This document shows positions 1-16,012 of a DNA stretch of 64,000 bases, one piece after another (the stretch's first letter is position 1; every line of letters starts with the position of its first letter). Under the pieces are notes generated by a model. It was not told where the DNA came from, searched no databases, and worked only from the letters and a program-made list of their open reading frames with translations. Origin of the DNA: JABFSM01 sp963762545 (GTDB lineage: Bacteria > Gemmatimonadota > Gemmatimonadetes > Gemmatimonadales > GWC2-71-9); assembly GCA_963762545.1 (NCBI GenBank), contig CAVXLC010000008.1, forward strand, positions 1-64,000, given 5' to 3'. Both the position numbers and the translations under genes were made by a program.

Positions 1-2470
<2,470 letters not shown>

Positions 2471-2474
<4 letters not shown>

Positions 2475-4617
2475 AGCCCTCGATCCAGACCCTCGGCCAA
2501 ATCCTCTACTCGCCGAGCCAGTACGTGATTCCGGTCTTCCAGCGCAACTATCGCTGGGAGCGGCCGCAATGGGAGAAGCTCTGGACCAGTCTGCTGGAGA
2601 TTCAGAGTCCCGAGAAGCGCGGCAATCACTTCATGGGCTTCCTGGTGTTCGTGCCGGGGCTGCCGCAGCCCGGGCAGCACACGACGTTTCACCTGATCGA
2701 CGGGCAGCAGCGCCTGACGACCTCGTCCATCGTTCTTGCTGCTATTCGCAATGTCGCTCGGGATGCGGCCAGGCCGAGCTGGCCGACGAGATCCACCAGT
2801 ACTACCTCGTGCACCCGCTCAAGAAAGGCGAGCAGCACTACCGCCTCCTGCCCAAGGAGCGCGACCACGACAGTTATCTGGCGCTGGTCTCGGGGCAGAG
2901 TGAACCCACGGGTCGCATGGCCGACGCGCTTGCGTATTTCGAGGAGCGGCTATCGGCCCTCGCAGCCGAGGACCCGCAACGCTTCCGGAGCGTGTTCGAC
3001 ACGGTCTGTCAGCGCTTCGAGTTCATGTGCGCCACGCTGGAGGCAGAGAACGCCTACAACATCTTCAAGAGCCTGAACTCGACCGGGGTTCCGCTGGGCC
3101 CCTCCGACCTCATTCGGAACTTTGTGTTCATGCACGTGGCGCCCGATGAGCAGGACGAGTTCGACCGCACGCTGTGGGGACCCGCTCGAAGAGTCCTTCA
3201 CGCGAGCGGATGGGACGCTCGACGAGGAAGGCTTCTCACGGTTCTTTCGCGATTTCCTGATGTCCGGCGGACGCTACGTGGCACCGAAGGACACCTTCCC
3301 CAGTTTCGAAGCACGCTACGAGGCCACGGGCTTTTCTCCGAAAGCACTGGCCCGGGAACTGATCGACAAGCGTTCGCCACTACGCGGTGATCTCCGGCCA
3401 GCAGATCTGACGCCACCGATGACGTGACCCGCGCGCTCGCCGGACTGAACGTGCTCGAGAGTTCTACCACCTACCCGCTACTGTTGGCTCTGTTCGTCAA
3501 GCGCGCGGCTGGTGTCGATCAGCACGGAGCGGCTTGCGCTCTGCATCGAGATGCTGCGCGGCTTCATCCTGCGCCGCTTCGTGTGCGGGGAAAGTTCGCG
3601 CGGCTACGGACAGATATTCGTGCGGGCGCTCGGCCAAGGACACTGGCGATCCGGTCAAGGCACTAGAGGCCTATCTGCTCGACCGCGGCTGGCCGGATGA
3701 CCATCAGTTCGAAGCGGCGTTCGTCGAGTTCCCGCTCTACCAGCGCGGCTACACACGTGAGGTGCTGGAGACGTTGGAGCGGGCCCGCGGCCACAAGGAG
3801 CCCGCGGACCTGCAGGCGGCCCAGGTCGAGCATGTGCTTCCACAGACGCTCAGCGAGGCGTGGATCGAGTCGTTGGGCTCTGAGGCTGAGCGCATCCAGG
3901 CCGACTGGCTTCACCGCCCGGGCAACCTGACGCTTGAGCGCCTACAACCAGGAACTATGGAATCATCCCTTCGAGAAGAAGCGCGAGCGCTACGCGGAGA
4001 GCAACATCGTCATCACGCGCGAACTCGCGCATTTGGCCGCTGGGGCGAGGAGGAGATCCGCTCGCGCGGGCGACGCACTGGCGCAAGGAGGCTGCGCGAA
4101 TCTGGATCGGCCCCAAGGAACAGGTGCGCAAGGCCAGGGCCGAGTACGGCGACGATGAAGAAGGGCCGGGTCGGCGCGAGCTGCGGCGTCGCTTCTGGCG
4201 CGGGTCTGAACGACTACCTGGTTGCGGAGCATCCGGATCTGCCGGACTTCGAGGCACGGCAGAGTTGGACGATCCGACTTCCGTCAGGATTGCGGCACAT
4301 CGGGTTCGAGCTGCGATATGGGCTCCGCCACCGCAACGTCGGAATCGACGTGTGGTTCTGGCGCGAGGCTTCGATGCCGGTGTGGGAACGCATTCGCCAA
4401 GACACCGGAGCCCTACAACGAACTTGTCGGCGCGGCCTGGGAGTTCGAACAGGCAGAGGGTCAAGAGCGCGCCCGCATGTCGCTGAACCTTGAGGCGGAC
4501 GTGCGCGACGAGTCTTCTTGGCCGGCGCTGTATCGGTGGCTTGGCGAGAAGCTGTCGCTCGTGTACGAGCGTGTTGCCCCGAAGCTCCGGCGAAGAGATG
4601 GACGCGGGGGCGAGCGC

Positions 4618-4621
<4 letters not shown>
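2471..4621 (+). CDS. DUF262 / DUF1524 / DUF4268 protein inside a type I R-M operon (GmrSD-like; frame broken by indels)
   Basis: ATG at 2471 overlaps the hsdS stop (ATGA), and the stop at 4619-4621 overlaps the GTG of hsdR, so the gene is translationally embedded in the hsd operon. The N-terminus is DUF262: IPVFQRNYRWE (about 2528-2560) and the diagnostic IDGQQRLTT (about 2697-2725). The middle is DUF1524, an HNH-like fold: VEHVLPQT (about 3826-3849), GNLTL (about 3920-3935), then NHPFEKKRERY. The C-terminal part (about 4160-4600: MPVWERI, SSWPALYRWLGEKL) resembles DUF4268. GmrSD-type DUF262/DUF1524 enzymes are type IV, modification-dependent nucleases. A role here as an accessory restriction or alleviation factor is inferred from position. 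Frame breaks lie near 2771, 3178 (a GGGG run), 3390, 3510, 3640, 3935, 4040, 4400 and 4590. Corrected length is about 715 residues. Confidence 0.82.
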
Positions 4622-7774
<3,153 letters not shown>

Positions 7775-7979
7775 GGAGGCCGGACCGCAAAATCGTCGCC
7801 CGCGCTACGTCTCCAGAGGGCGGGGCTACCGGCGGGCCATCAGGACCAGTCTCGGCCGCTGGGCCGCCTGCCCCGCGATCATCGGCTTGAGATTGCTTCG
7901 GCGCTCCCACTCGAGGTCTCTCTTCCGCGACCCCTCCCCCAGCCGTATCATCAGCGGACCTCCCCTCCAGCAGGCCCCC

Positions 7980-9206
7980 ATGAGGCCGTTCCCGATCCTC
8001 TCGTCCCCCGCCGTGCTCCTCCTCGCCGCGCTGGGCTGCACCCGCAAGCCTCCCGTCACGTCCGTCGCGGTCCGAGCCCACAACCAGAAGCTGGCCCAGG
8101 CCAACGCCGTCCTGGCCCGCGGCGGCAAGCTGGCCGAGGGCAGCTTCTACGCCTGCATGCTGAACGGCTACATGCAGGGCCTGCCGCTCCACCAGGTGAG
8201 CGACGAGTGCGCCACCCAGCTCAAGGAGGACGACGGCAAGGGATTCGGGGGCCCACTGGGAGACATCGGCCACCAGGAGATGTTCGATCCCACCAAGGTG
8301 TCACTGTCCTGCAATTCCGGGGACCCCACGGTGGGCCAACCCTACGGTGAGGCGCCCGCGTCCTCCCACGGGAAGTACAGCTGGGGAGGCGAAGATAAGA
8401 ACAAGTACCACCAGTACACCGAGGACGACTCCAGGCAGAAGAAGGAAGCGGCCATTCAAAAGGCGAAGGAGGAGGGCGACCTGTTCGTCAAGCTCGAGAA
8501 GGAGGCCGAAGCAGCGTTAAAGAAACTGGCCGAGGCGAAAAAGAGCGGAAACCAGGACGCCATCAAGGCCGCGGAGTTCGAGCTGAAGCAGGCCATCGAT
8601 CGGGCCCAGTTGCAGGCGGGGAAGTCCGAGACCGCCGATGCGGACGCCAACGCCGACCCGAACCGCAAACCGGTCCCCAACTCCCGCCCCGGCGACGAAT
8701 CCCCCTGCGACCAGGCCCTCGAGGCGGCCCGCACCGTGTTACGGGAATGCACCCGGACCGACTGGAAGGACCCCCGCTGCGAGCGCCTCCAGGCCCGGCT
8801 CAACAACTGTCCCGATCCGACCCTCATCTACGTCGACCCCGAGCAGGGCTACGCCTGCGGGGCCAAACCCGACCCGGAGGCCGTCAAGAACGCCTGGGTC
8901 AAGCGCTGCCAGGAGAAGGTCCTCTACGGACCCGATACCCCCAATCCCTGCGCCCCGCCCACCATCGACGGGTCGGGACACTACGGCAACGGCCCCATCG
9001 GGGACGTGTGCAACGACCCCCACGCCTACCTCAACCCCGACAGCAACGACTGCGCCGGGACCTTCACGCTCACCGGCGTCTCCCAGCCCACCGTGACCGA
9101 GATCGCCGTCTGGGGGATGAACCGGATCGGGGGCCCGCTCATCGTGTTCCCGCCCCGGACCCCCGGACCGCATCGAGGACCGGACCCGACTCCGCCGCCC
9201 CCCTGA
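7980..9206 (+). CDS. Hypothetical lipoprotein with central charged coiled coil and Cys-rich C-terminal half
   Basis: The protein has 408 residues. The ATG at 7980 gives a clear lipoprotein signal: a hydrophobic stretch ending in lipobox LAALGC (Cys at residue 20). Upstream in-frame codons would add an unlikely extension. Residues about 150-210 are rich in Lys, Glu and Ala with heptad spacing (KLEKEAEAALKKLAEAKK), a probable coiled coil. The C-terminal half has at least ten cysteines and many Pro, Asp and Asn residues (for example SPCDQALEAARTVLRECTR), suggesting a disulfide-bonded periplasmic or surface domain. I do not recognise a family. It stands alone, 205 bases after hsdR, on the same strand. 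The 7775-7979 gap shows no convincing gene. Confidence 0.75.
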   Translation: MRPFPILSSPAVLLLAALGCTRKPPVTSVAVRAHNQKLAQANAVLARGGKLAEGSFYACMLNGYMQGLPLHQVSDECATQLKEDDGKGFGGPLGDIGHQEMFDPTKVSLSCNSGDPTVGQPYGEAPASSHGKYSWGGEDKNKYHQYTEDDSRQKKEAAIQKAKEEGDLFVKLEKEAEAALKKLAEAKKSGNQDAIKAAEFELKQAIDRAQLQAGKSETADADANADPNRKPVPNSRPGDESPCDQALEAARTVLRECTRTDWKDPRCERLQARLNNCPDPTLIYVDPEQGYACGAKPDPEAVKNAWVKRCQEKVLYGPDTPNPCAPPTIDGSGHYGNGPIGDVCNDPHAYLNPDSNDCAGTFTLTGVSQPTVTEIAVWGMNRIGGPLIVFPPRTPGPHRGPDPTPPPP

Positions 9207-9336
9207 TCGTGCGGCTCGAACTCCCCCCGCTAAATCGGTGCAGTATGCGTTAAACCGGTCCTGTCACACCCGGCGCGTGGCCCGAGCTTCGACCGGTGCC
9301 ACGCGCTTGCCCATCCTCCCGCCGAGTCCCTATTGT

Positions 9337-9909
9337 ATGGCCATGCCCGTCACCCCGGAGGCCCAGCGGTACCGCGTCGCCGACGTCCTGGCATTTCCCG
9401 CGGACGGCAACCGCTACGAAGTCGTGGGCGGCGCGCTGCTGGTGACCCCGTCCCCGGCATGGCGCCACCAGTTGCTGCTGTCCCGGCTCATGGCGCACCT
9501 GCTCAGGTACCTCGAGCCGCTGGGGCTCGCGGACACCCTGATCACCTCCCCGGCGGACATCACCTGGGGAGAGGACCCGAAAGACGCGGAAGACCTGGTA
9601 CAGCCCGATCTGTTCGTGATTCAGCGCCCCGCCGCGATCCGGAGCTGGCGGGACGTGCAGGCCCTCGAGTTGGCGGTTGAAATCGTCTCGCCGGACTCGG
9701 GCTACGCCGACCGCGTGGTCAAGCGGAAGACCTACCAGCGCCACCTCGTAAAGACCTACTGGGTAGTGGACCCGGAGGCCCGCCTGGTGGAGGTCTGGAA
9801 TCCCGATGACGAACGGCCCGCCATTGCCACCGATGTGCTGACCTGGCGCCACGGGCAGGCGGCGGGGGGGCTTTCGATCGCACTGCAGGAGCTGTTCGAG
9901 GAGCAGTAA
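9337..9909 (+). CDS. Uma2 family (DUF820) PD-(D/E)xK nuclease-like protein
   Basis: The protein has 190 residues. It matches the Uma2/DUF820 family, a restriction-endonuclease-like fold often multiplied in cyanobacteria and Gemmatimonadota; its biological role is unsettled. Visible marks: RYEVVGGALLVTPSP near residue 30, the RHQ motif, QPDLFVI (metal-binding Asp, about residue 88), and ELAVEIVSPDS (core Glu, about residue 112), followed by VKRKTYQRHLVKTYWVVDP. The ATG at 9337 is chosen because the family N-terminus follows directly. A TATTGT box ends at the base before it, so the message may be nearly leaderless. A deleted relative of this gene and its upstream region lies at 19369-19551. GC-rich repeats begin right after the stop. 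Confidence 0.88.
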   Translation: MAMPVTPEAQRYRVADVLAFPADGNRYEVVGGALLVTPSPAWRHQLLLSRLMAHLLRYLEPLGLADTLITSPADITWGEDPKDAEDLVQPDLFVIQRPAAIRSWRDVQALELAVEIVSPDSGYADRVVKRKTYQRHLVKTYWVVDPEARLVEVWNPDDERPAIATDVLTWRHGQAAGGLSIALQELFEEQ

Positions 9910-9939
9910 AGCGCCCTAGCGGCAGCCGGGCGACGGGTG

Positions 9940-10095
9940 GGGCTCCGGACGGCGGCCGCGGCCGGCGAGCGGCTGCGGGGCCCGAGCGAGCGCGTCACGT
10001 GCCGCGACGGTCAGCCGCACCGCGAGCCGAGCCAGGTCGTCCCCGCACGAGCCCCTGCACCGCGAGCCGCGCCAGGCCGCGCACACACAGGAGGC
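9940..10095. repeat. Composite GC-rich intergenic repeat, family 1, shortened copy
   Basis: Shares the left block GCGGCCGCGGCCGGCGAGCG (from about 9951) and the phrase GAGCGAGCGCGTCA with the copies near 11400, 20780, 26450 and 29865. It then passes directly to the right-hand tail (GGTCAGCCGCACCGCGAGCC), without the loop and the CACTGCAG arm seen in complete copies. The tail module CACCGCGAGCC-GAGCCAGG is repeated twice in variant form. No coding function is apparent. Confidence 0.8.
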
Positions 10096-10181
10096 GCGCC
10101 ACTAAGTCCGGTGTTTTCCGCCCCCTGTCTCATTGTTTGGATGCCAAGCCAACGATCGTTTGGGCCTACCGTGGGCGGCCC

Positions 10182-10544
10182 ATGCGTCTGCCCAATCCCG
10201 ATCGAGCCATCGTCGAGGAAGCTAAGGTTCGCGACTACCTCCTCTCGGCCGAGCATCCTGTGGGTCAGTTCAAGGCCGTGGTGTTCGAAACAGCAGGCTA
10301 TCGTCGCGACGTATGGGACGTCTTGCAGGCCCACCTGCAGGCCGTGGCACTGCTCGACGGAGCCCGGCTCAAGGCCGCCACTCCGTACGGGCAGCTGTTC
10401 GAGCTCCGTGCTATTCTTGAAGGTCCGTTGCGGAACCTTTCGGTCATTACCGTCTGGTTTGTCCCGAAGAACGAAGACGTTCCCCGGTTGGTGACCGTCT
10501 ACCCGCGAGGCCGGAAATGGCGTACAAAGAACACGAGGCGGTAG
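10182..10544 (+). CDS. DUF6883 domain protein, candidate partner in a two-gene toxin-antitoxin-like pair
   Basis: The protein has 120 residues and resembles DUF6883: MRLPNPDRAIVEEAKVRDYL at the N-terminus, then HPVGQFKAVVFETAGY, YGQLFELRAILEGP, and VTVWFVPKNEDVPRLVTVYP near the C-terminus. The start at 10182 fits this family pattern. The last 28 bases overlap the next gene, a DUF4926 protein, so the two are probably co-translated. DUF6883 and DUF4926 genes are, to my recollection, often neighbours in bacterial genomes. A toxin/antidote or effector/immunity relation is an inference; no active site is established. The gene sits between two clusters of GC-rich repeats, near a Uma2 gene, in what looks like an accessory pocket. 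Confidence 0.75.
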   Translation: MRLPNPDRAIVEEAKVRDYLLSAEHPVGQFKAVVFETAGYRRDVWDVLQAHLQAVALLDGARLKAATPYGQLFELRAILEGPLRNLSVITVWFVPKNEDVPRLVTVYPRGRKWRTKNTRR

Positions 10545-10747
10545 TACTGACTCGGGATGTCCCCGAGCACTCGCTTCGCGCCGGCGACCTCGGCGCGGTC
10601 GTCCAGGTCTATTCTCCTCACAGATTCGAAGTCGAATTCGTGCGGGCCTCTGGACAAACCCAAGCCGTGGTGACCCTCGACGACGCCGACCTCCGCGCCG
10701 TCCGAGGTCGGGACCTGATCGCCGTGCGCCAGATCGATTCGAGGTAG
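10517..10747 (+). CDS. DUF4926 domain small protein
   Basis: The protein has 76 residues. It matches DUF4926: an EHEAVVLTRDVPEHSLRAGD opening, GDLGAVVQVY, FEVEFV, and VVTLDDADLR, a small all-beta protein of SH3-like character. The ATG at 10517 lies inside the end of the DUF6883 gene, so translation is likely coupled. In other genomes DUF4926 genes commonly sit beside a second small gene, which suggests an antidote or immunity role. I rate that as inference only. A GGTAGCTT...TTTTTTGG stretch follows the stop but gives no clear terminator hairpin. Confidence 0.78.
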   Translation: MAYKEHEAVVLTRDVPEHSLRAGDLGAVVQVYSPHRFEVEFVRASGQTQAVVTLDDADLRAVRGRDLIAVRQIDSR

Positions 10748-10802
10748 CTTCCCTGCGTTTTTTTGGTACTACGCTCCTCTATTCGGCCCATATATTCGGG
10801 CC

Positions 10803-11138
10803 ATGACCCCCTTCGACCTGCCCCGTCTCGACCCAAGCGCAGAGCAGCGGCTTGAAGCGCTCGAACGCCGGTTTGAGCAGCGGCTCGACCTTCTGAAAAG
10901 AGAGCTTTCGTGGGAATTTGAATCCCGGCTTTACGGAGTGATCGTGGCAGCGGTGGCCGTCCTCAGTCTCCTGTACATCATTTGGAGCCGGAAAGCCCCC
11001 CATGCACGCCGGCCCGCGCAAGCAGGGAGTGACGTAGTGTTCGCAAAGGCAATCGAAGTAGACCTTGGGTGTGCCCTGGCCATGGGCGCTGCAGGCTTCG
11101 CCTCCATCCTGATCAAGAGGCTCCGCCGGCGGACCTGA
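10803..11138 (+). CDS. Small membrane-anchored coiled-coil protein, hypothetical
   Basis: The protein has 111 residues. Residues 10-42 are charged with heptad spacing (AEQRLEALERRFEQRLDLLK), a probable coiled coil. One transmembrane segment follows (VIVAAVAVLSLLYIIW, about 47-62). The tail after residue 63 is basic with a second weakly hydrophobic stretch (LGCALAMGAAGFASILI). The ATG at 10803 is preceded at close range by a TATATT box within GGCCC-atatattc-GGGCC, a short inverted repeat, so it may be transcribed from its own promoter with almost no leader. Family unknown. The codon pattern is less biased after the membrane segment, so the C-terminus is less certain. Confidence 0.6.
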   Translation: MTPFDLPRLDPSAEQRLEALERRFEQRLDLLKRELSWEFESRLYGVIVAAVAVLSLLYIIWSRKAPHARRPAQAGSDVVFAKAIEVDLGCALAMGAAGFASILIKRLRRRT

Positions 11139-11219
11139 CAGGGAGCTCTGGTCGGGATCGACATCGATCGTGCGAGCAGCCGGCTCGAGCTCCCGTGGTC
11201 CGGCGCCAGCACCGTCCCC

Positions 11220-11740
11220 TTCGAGGCGGTCGGCGGGTAAAGCACTCCCCCGCAGCCGTGCGCGGTCGGGGGCAGCGAGCGAGAGCAGCCTCTCCAGCGG
11301 CAGCCGGGCGACAGCTGGAGACTGCCGGCGGCCGGGGCCGGCGAGTCTCGGGGACGACCGCGACCGGCGAGCCAATGAACTCCCCAGCGGCAGCCGGGCG
11401 CGGCCGCGACCGGCGAGCGGCTGCGGGGCCCGAGCGAGCGCGTCACGTGACGCCAAGTCTGCCGCTCCGCGCATGCCACCGGGCGGCACTGCAGCGCCGC
11501 GAGGGTCAGCCGCACCGCGAGCCGAGCCAGGCCGCGCACGGCTGCCGCGCCCCCTGCGCCGCGAGGGTCAGCCGCACCGCGAGCCGAGCCAGGCCGCGCA
11601 CGGCTGCCGCGCCCCCAGCGCCGCGAGGGTCAGCCGCACCGCGAGCCGAGCCAGGTCGTCCCCGCACGAGCCCCTGCACCGCGAGCCGAGCCAGGTCGTC
11701 CCCGACGAGCCTCGCCGTACCAGGCCGCGCGGAGTTACAT
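11220..11740. repeat. Composite GC-rich intergenic repeat, family 1, expanded copy with tandem tail
   Basis: The longest copy of family 1. Its left block (GCGGCCGCGACCGGCGAGCG, about 11401-11420) leads to GAGCGAGCGCGTCAC, a non-conserved insert, then GGCACTGCAGCGCCGCGAGG (about 11483-11502). The right tail is a tandem array of about 60-base units: three units of GCGCCGCGAGGGTCAGCCGC plus ACCGCGAGCCGAGCCAGG, then two shorter ones ending GTCGTCCCC. A partial left block is also repeated upstream (11280-11400). It fills the gap between 11138 and 11785. Reading frames here encode only repetitive Arg/Ala/Pro sequence and are rejected as genes. Confidence 0.85.
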
Positions 11741-11784
11741 TCTCACCCTTCCTCCCGACCATCCCCGATCTCCAGGAGTGACTC

Positions 11785-14700
11785 GTGCGGCGTCTGGCGC
11801 GGGAGCTCGGCAGTACCGTCGCGATGCTCGCCGTCGCAACAACGCTGCCCGCGCAATCCGATCCAGGCGCCCTCGCCGCCGGATGGGTCCGGGAATCCTG
11901 GTCCATCGCCGACGGCCTCCCGGTCAATTCCATCAATGGGCTGATCCAGAGCCGCACCGGCTACATCTGGGCCGCCACCTTCGACGGCCTGGTCCGCTTC
12001 GATGGCGTCCGCTTCACCGTCTACAACTCCGCCAATTCCCCCGGTCTCCCCAGCGACCGGATCATGTCGGTCATGGAGACCCGGGACAGCGCGCTCTGGA
12101 TGAACACCGAGCAGCTGCTACCTGGTGAGGTTCGCGCACGGTCGCTTCACCCACATCGACGCCGGCCGCGGACTGACCGCCGGGGCGAGTGTGATCTACG
12201 AAGATCCCCAGGGCCAGGTCTTCATCGGCACCGATCACGGCCTCGGCCGCATGGCGGGCGACCGCTTCGTTCCCGTCGCGCCGGACCTGATCCGGCAGAG
12301 GGTGATGAGCATCGTGCGCCGGCGCGACGGGAGTCTCTGGGTCGCCACCGAGACCGACGGCGTCTTCCGAATCTCGAACGACCGCGCCGAGCCCGTGACG
12401 GTCGCTCCCGCGCTCGAACGGGACTCACTGTTCTCGCTGTTCGAGGATCCCGAGGAGCGCCTCTGGATCAGTGGCTCGCGAGGGGTATGGGAGATTCCCA
12501 AGGGCGCGCTCGCGGGTACCCCCACGCCTGGGCCCGCACCCGGGGGACATTCAGCGCTTCGTCTACCTCCCCGCCACCGGGGCGGTCCTGGGCTACGGAC
12601 TGAACGGGGTCTTCCGGTTCGATCCCGACCATCGGGTCGTCCCGGTCGACACCCGGCTGCACCAATTCACCCTCTCGGTGCCGCTCCAGGTACTCGGCCG
12701 GGATAGCGCCTGGCATGCGATCGGCCGCGACCTGATGCTCAATGGCAAGCGGGTCTACACCCTGGACCCGGGGCCCCATCCTCCCACCATGCGCATTACC
12801 GATCTGCTCTTCGATCGGGAAGGCGGCATCTGGCTCGCCACCGATGGCATGGGTCTCCACCGGCTCCGCCGCAGCCTCTTCACCACCTACAGCGCCCCCG
12901 AGGGGCTCGCCGCCCGCAATGCCTACGTGGTGGCGCGGGACTCGAGCGACGCGCTCTGGGTCGGCAGCCTGATCGAGGGAACCAGCCGGATTTCGCCGGA
13001 CCGCCGCACCATTCAGAATTTCACTCCGGCCCGGGGCTACCCGCCCCAGGTGACCTCGATCCTGCAAGACCAAGGCGGCATGCTCTTCGGTGCCCCGTTC
13101 GGGATCCATTCCTGCACCCTGCCGGGGATGCACTGCACCAAGGTGGCCTCACCGTATTTCGACTGGCCCGGGGTGTTCGCGCTCTACCGGACCAGGAACG
13201 GCCGACTGCTGGCCGGCACCAGGACCCAGGTCCTCGAGCGCCGGGACGGCCGCTGGACCCCGCTGCCCGAATGGCCCGGCCGCGCGCCGGCCCGTGCCTT
13301 CGCCGAGACCCAGGACGGCGCCTTGTGGGTCGGCACCAACGGCGGCGGCGTGGTGCGGTGCGTCACAGGACACTGTCGCACCCTCACCACCACGGAAGGC
13401 CTGCCCGCCGACATCATCCGCTCGCTCTATGTCGATGGAGACGGCTGGCTCTGGATCGGCACCGAGGGCCGCGGCCTGGCTCGGCTCGACCCCCGCCGCT
13501 GGCCCGCCCAGGACGAGCAGTACGCCCCGCCGATCACCGGATACGCGACCAGCGACGGCCTCTACGATCCGGTGGTGCACGAGATTCTGGAAGACGGCGC
13601 CGGCCGGCTCTGGATGAACAGCAATCGCGGCATCTTCTGGGTCCGGCGGGACGAGCTGAACGCCTTTGCCGATCACCGCACCCCCCGGATTCACTCCACC
13701 GCCTACACCGAGCGCGACGGCCTCCGGAACCGGGAAGGCAACGGGGGTTTCCAGCCGGCTGGGGCGAGGACGAGGGACGGGCGGCTCTGGTTTCCCACCC
13801 AGGACGGCATCGTCGGCGTGGACCCTACGCGAGTGACCCAGGGACGCGAGCCGCCTCCGGTCACCGTCGAGCAGATCACCCGCCGCGCGCGCGACGTGGA
13901 TTTCACCTATACCGCGCTCACCTTCGTCGAGCCCGGCAACGTGCGCTTCCGCTACCGGCTCGATCCCTACGACCGGGACTGGGTCGACGCCGGCAGCCGG
14001 CGCACCGCGTTCTATACCCGGGTCCCGCCGGGCCACTACACCTTCAAGGTGGTGGCCAGCCAGGGCGGCGATCGCTGGACTCCCGCGGAAGCCACCGCGC
14101 CGCTCGACATCGCTCCATTGTTCCGGGAGACCGGCGCGGCCAAAGTCCTCCTCGCCCTCACCATCGCGCTGCTCGCCGCCCTCGCCTATCAGTGGCGGGT
14201 TAGGAGCCTGCGCCAGCGGGAAGCCGAGCTGACCGCCCTGGTGACAACCCGCACCGCCGCGCTGCAGCGCAACGAGCAGCAGCTCGCCACCCAGAACGCC
14301 AAGCTGGAGCAGCTGAACCAGATGCGCTCCCGGCTCTTCGCCAACCTGAGCCACGAGTTCCGCACCCCGCTCACCCTGATCCTGGGGCCGCTCAAGAGCC
14401 TGCTCGACGGACGCCACGGAAGCTTAAGTCCCGAGGCCCGCGTCCAGGGCGACCTGATGCTCCGCAACACCCAGCGCCTGCTCCGGCTGATCAACCAGAT
14501 CCTCGACCTGGCTCGGCTCCAGGCCGGCAGCGTGACGGTCCACCGGCAGCCGGTCGAATTGGTGGGCTTCGTGCGCCTGGTCACCCAGGCCTTCACCCCG
14601 CTCGCCGAGCGCAACGGGATCGCGCTGGTCTTCCGGAGCGGGCTCAAAGGCCTCACCCTGAGGGCCGATCCGGAACAGCTCGAGAAGGTGGTGCTCAACC

Positions 14701-15890
14701 TCCTGTCCAACGCCGTGAAATTCACCGGCAATGGCGGGATCATCGATGTGTCGGTGGGCCGGGACGGCGGCACCGCGCTGATCACGGTGCGCGATTCCGG
14801 CGTCGGTATCGCCGCGGCCGACCTGACCCACATCTTCGAGCGCTTCTATCAGGCCGACAGCGCCGACACGCGGCGCTACGAGGGGAGCGGGATCGGGCTG
14901 GCCCTGGTGAAGGAGCTGGTGGAGCTGCACGGGGGCGAGATCGGCGTCACCAGCACGCCGGGTCAGGGCACCACGTTCACGGTGCGGCTCCCCGTGGATG
15001 TCGCCGGCATCGACGCAACGGCCGACCCATCCGTCACACCCTCCCCGGAGTTGAGCGAGCTGTACGCGCTCGAAACCTCATCCATCTCCCAGGACAGCAG
15101 CGAGGAAACCGGAGAGGAGGAGGGCGCCGAGGACCGGACCACGGTGCTCCTGGTGGACGACAATCCCGATGTGCGGGCCTATGTCCGCTCGGTGCTGGCG
15201 CCCCAGTTCCACGTCCTGGAGGCCGGAGACGGCAAGGCCGGCCTGGCCCTGGCCCGCGAGGCGCTGCCCGATCTGATCGTGGCCGACGTGATGATGCCCG
15301 AGCTCGATGGCCTGGGGCTCGGCCGCGCCCTCAAGTCCGACTCGATGACCGACGCCATCCCGATCATCCTGCTCACCGCGCGCGCCGAGTCGGCCGATCA
15401 GATCGCCGGGCTCGAGGCCGGGGCCGACGCGTACCTGGTGAAGCCCTTCGACCCCGGCGTCCTGACCGCCGCCGTGGCGAACCTGCTCCATCAGCGCCGG
15501 CGCCTGCGGGAGCGGTTTCGGCTGGGCGAATCGGCCCCGCCCGCCACCATCGCCGCTGCCCCCTCCGAGCTCGATCTCCGGCTGCGGCCACTGGTCGAGG
15601 CGCATTTGGTGGATCCGGAATTCGGGCCCGAGGCGCTGGCCGAGGCGGCCTCGCTCTCCTATCACCAGCTCTACCGCTCGCTCCGCGATGAGCTCGGCAC
15701 CACGCCCAGCCGCTACATCCGAACCGTCCGGGCGGAGTGCGCCGCCACCCTCCTTAAACAGGGTGCCGGCAGCGTCACCGAGATCGCCTACGCGGTGGGA
15801 TTCGAGTCCCTCTCCTACTTCCGGCGGGCCTTCCGGGAGCGCTTCGAGGCCACGCCGAGCGACTTTCTGGCCTCCGGTACAAAGCCCTAA
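11785..15890 (+). CDS. Hybrid one-protein two-component system: periplasmic propeller sensor, histidine kinase, receiver and AraC regulator (two frame breaks)
   Basis: Membrane sensor-regulator of about 1367 residues after correction. The GTG at 11785 has AGGAG 7 bases upstream and opens a signal peptide ending LPAQ. The N-terminal half carries many propeller repeats (DGLPVNSINGLIQSRTGYIW, DGSLWVATETDG, DGWLWIGTEGRG). A Y_Y_Y-type domain follows (VRFRYRLDPYDRDWVDAG, about 13940-13995), then a membrane segment (VLLALTIALLAALAYQW). The kinase core has H-box NLSHEFRTPLT (His near residue 856), NLLSNAVKFT, DSGVGI and GSGIGLALVKEL. The receiver has VLLVDDN and Asp near residue 1167 (VADVMMPELDG). 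The AraC domain ends at about 15880. Frame breaks: an extra base near 12115, and a G run near 12530. It probably senses a carbohydrate-like ligand and acts at DNA directly; the ligand is unknown. Confidence 0.93.
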
Positions 15891-16012
15891 CTCTCACCAA
15901 CACAATTCGTTAGTACCGCCTGCTAAATACCGTCCCCTGCCTGCAAGCATCGAGGGCGCGGGATTTCGCGTCGCCTCCTATCGTGGCACCGTCGCGATAC
16001 CCCCGAGGACCC

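Noticed and set aside
7775..7979. Minus-strand frame ending ...EWERRSNLKPMIAGQ over 7826-8128
   Set aside because: It overlaps the lipoprotein start, has no ribosome site or recognisable domain, and is shorter than the supported gene in the other direction.
11483..11740. Possible CRISPR array in the tandem tail
   Set aside because: Units are contiguous with no unique spacers, and no cas genes are present. Family 1 inserts vary but there is only one per locus.
11069..11944. Open frames through 11069-11944 and other repeat clusters (for example 33751-34164, 34161-34793)
   Set aside because: They only translate the tandem repeat modules; the same peptides recur wherever the repeats occur.
12110..12535. 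Programmed frameshifting in the hybrid sensor gene
   Set aside because: One break is a single extra base and the other a G-run length change, as in other damaged genes here; no slippery heptamer with a stimulatory structure is evident.
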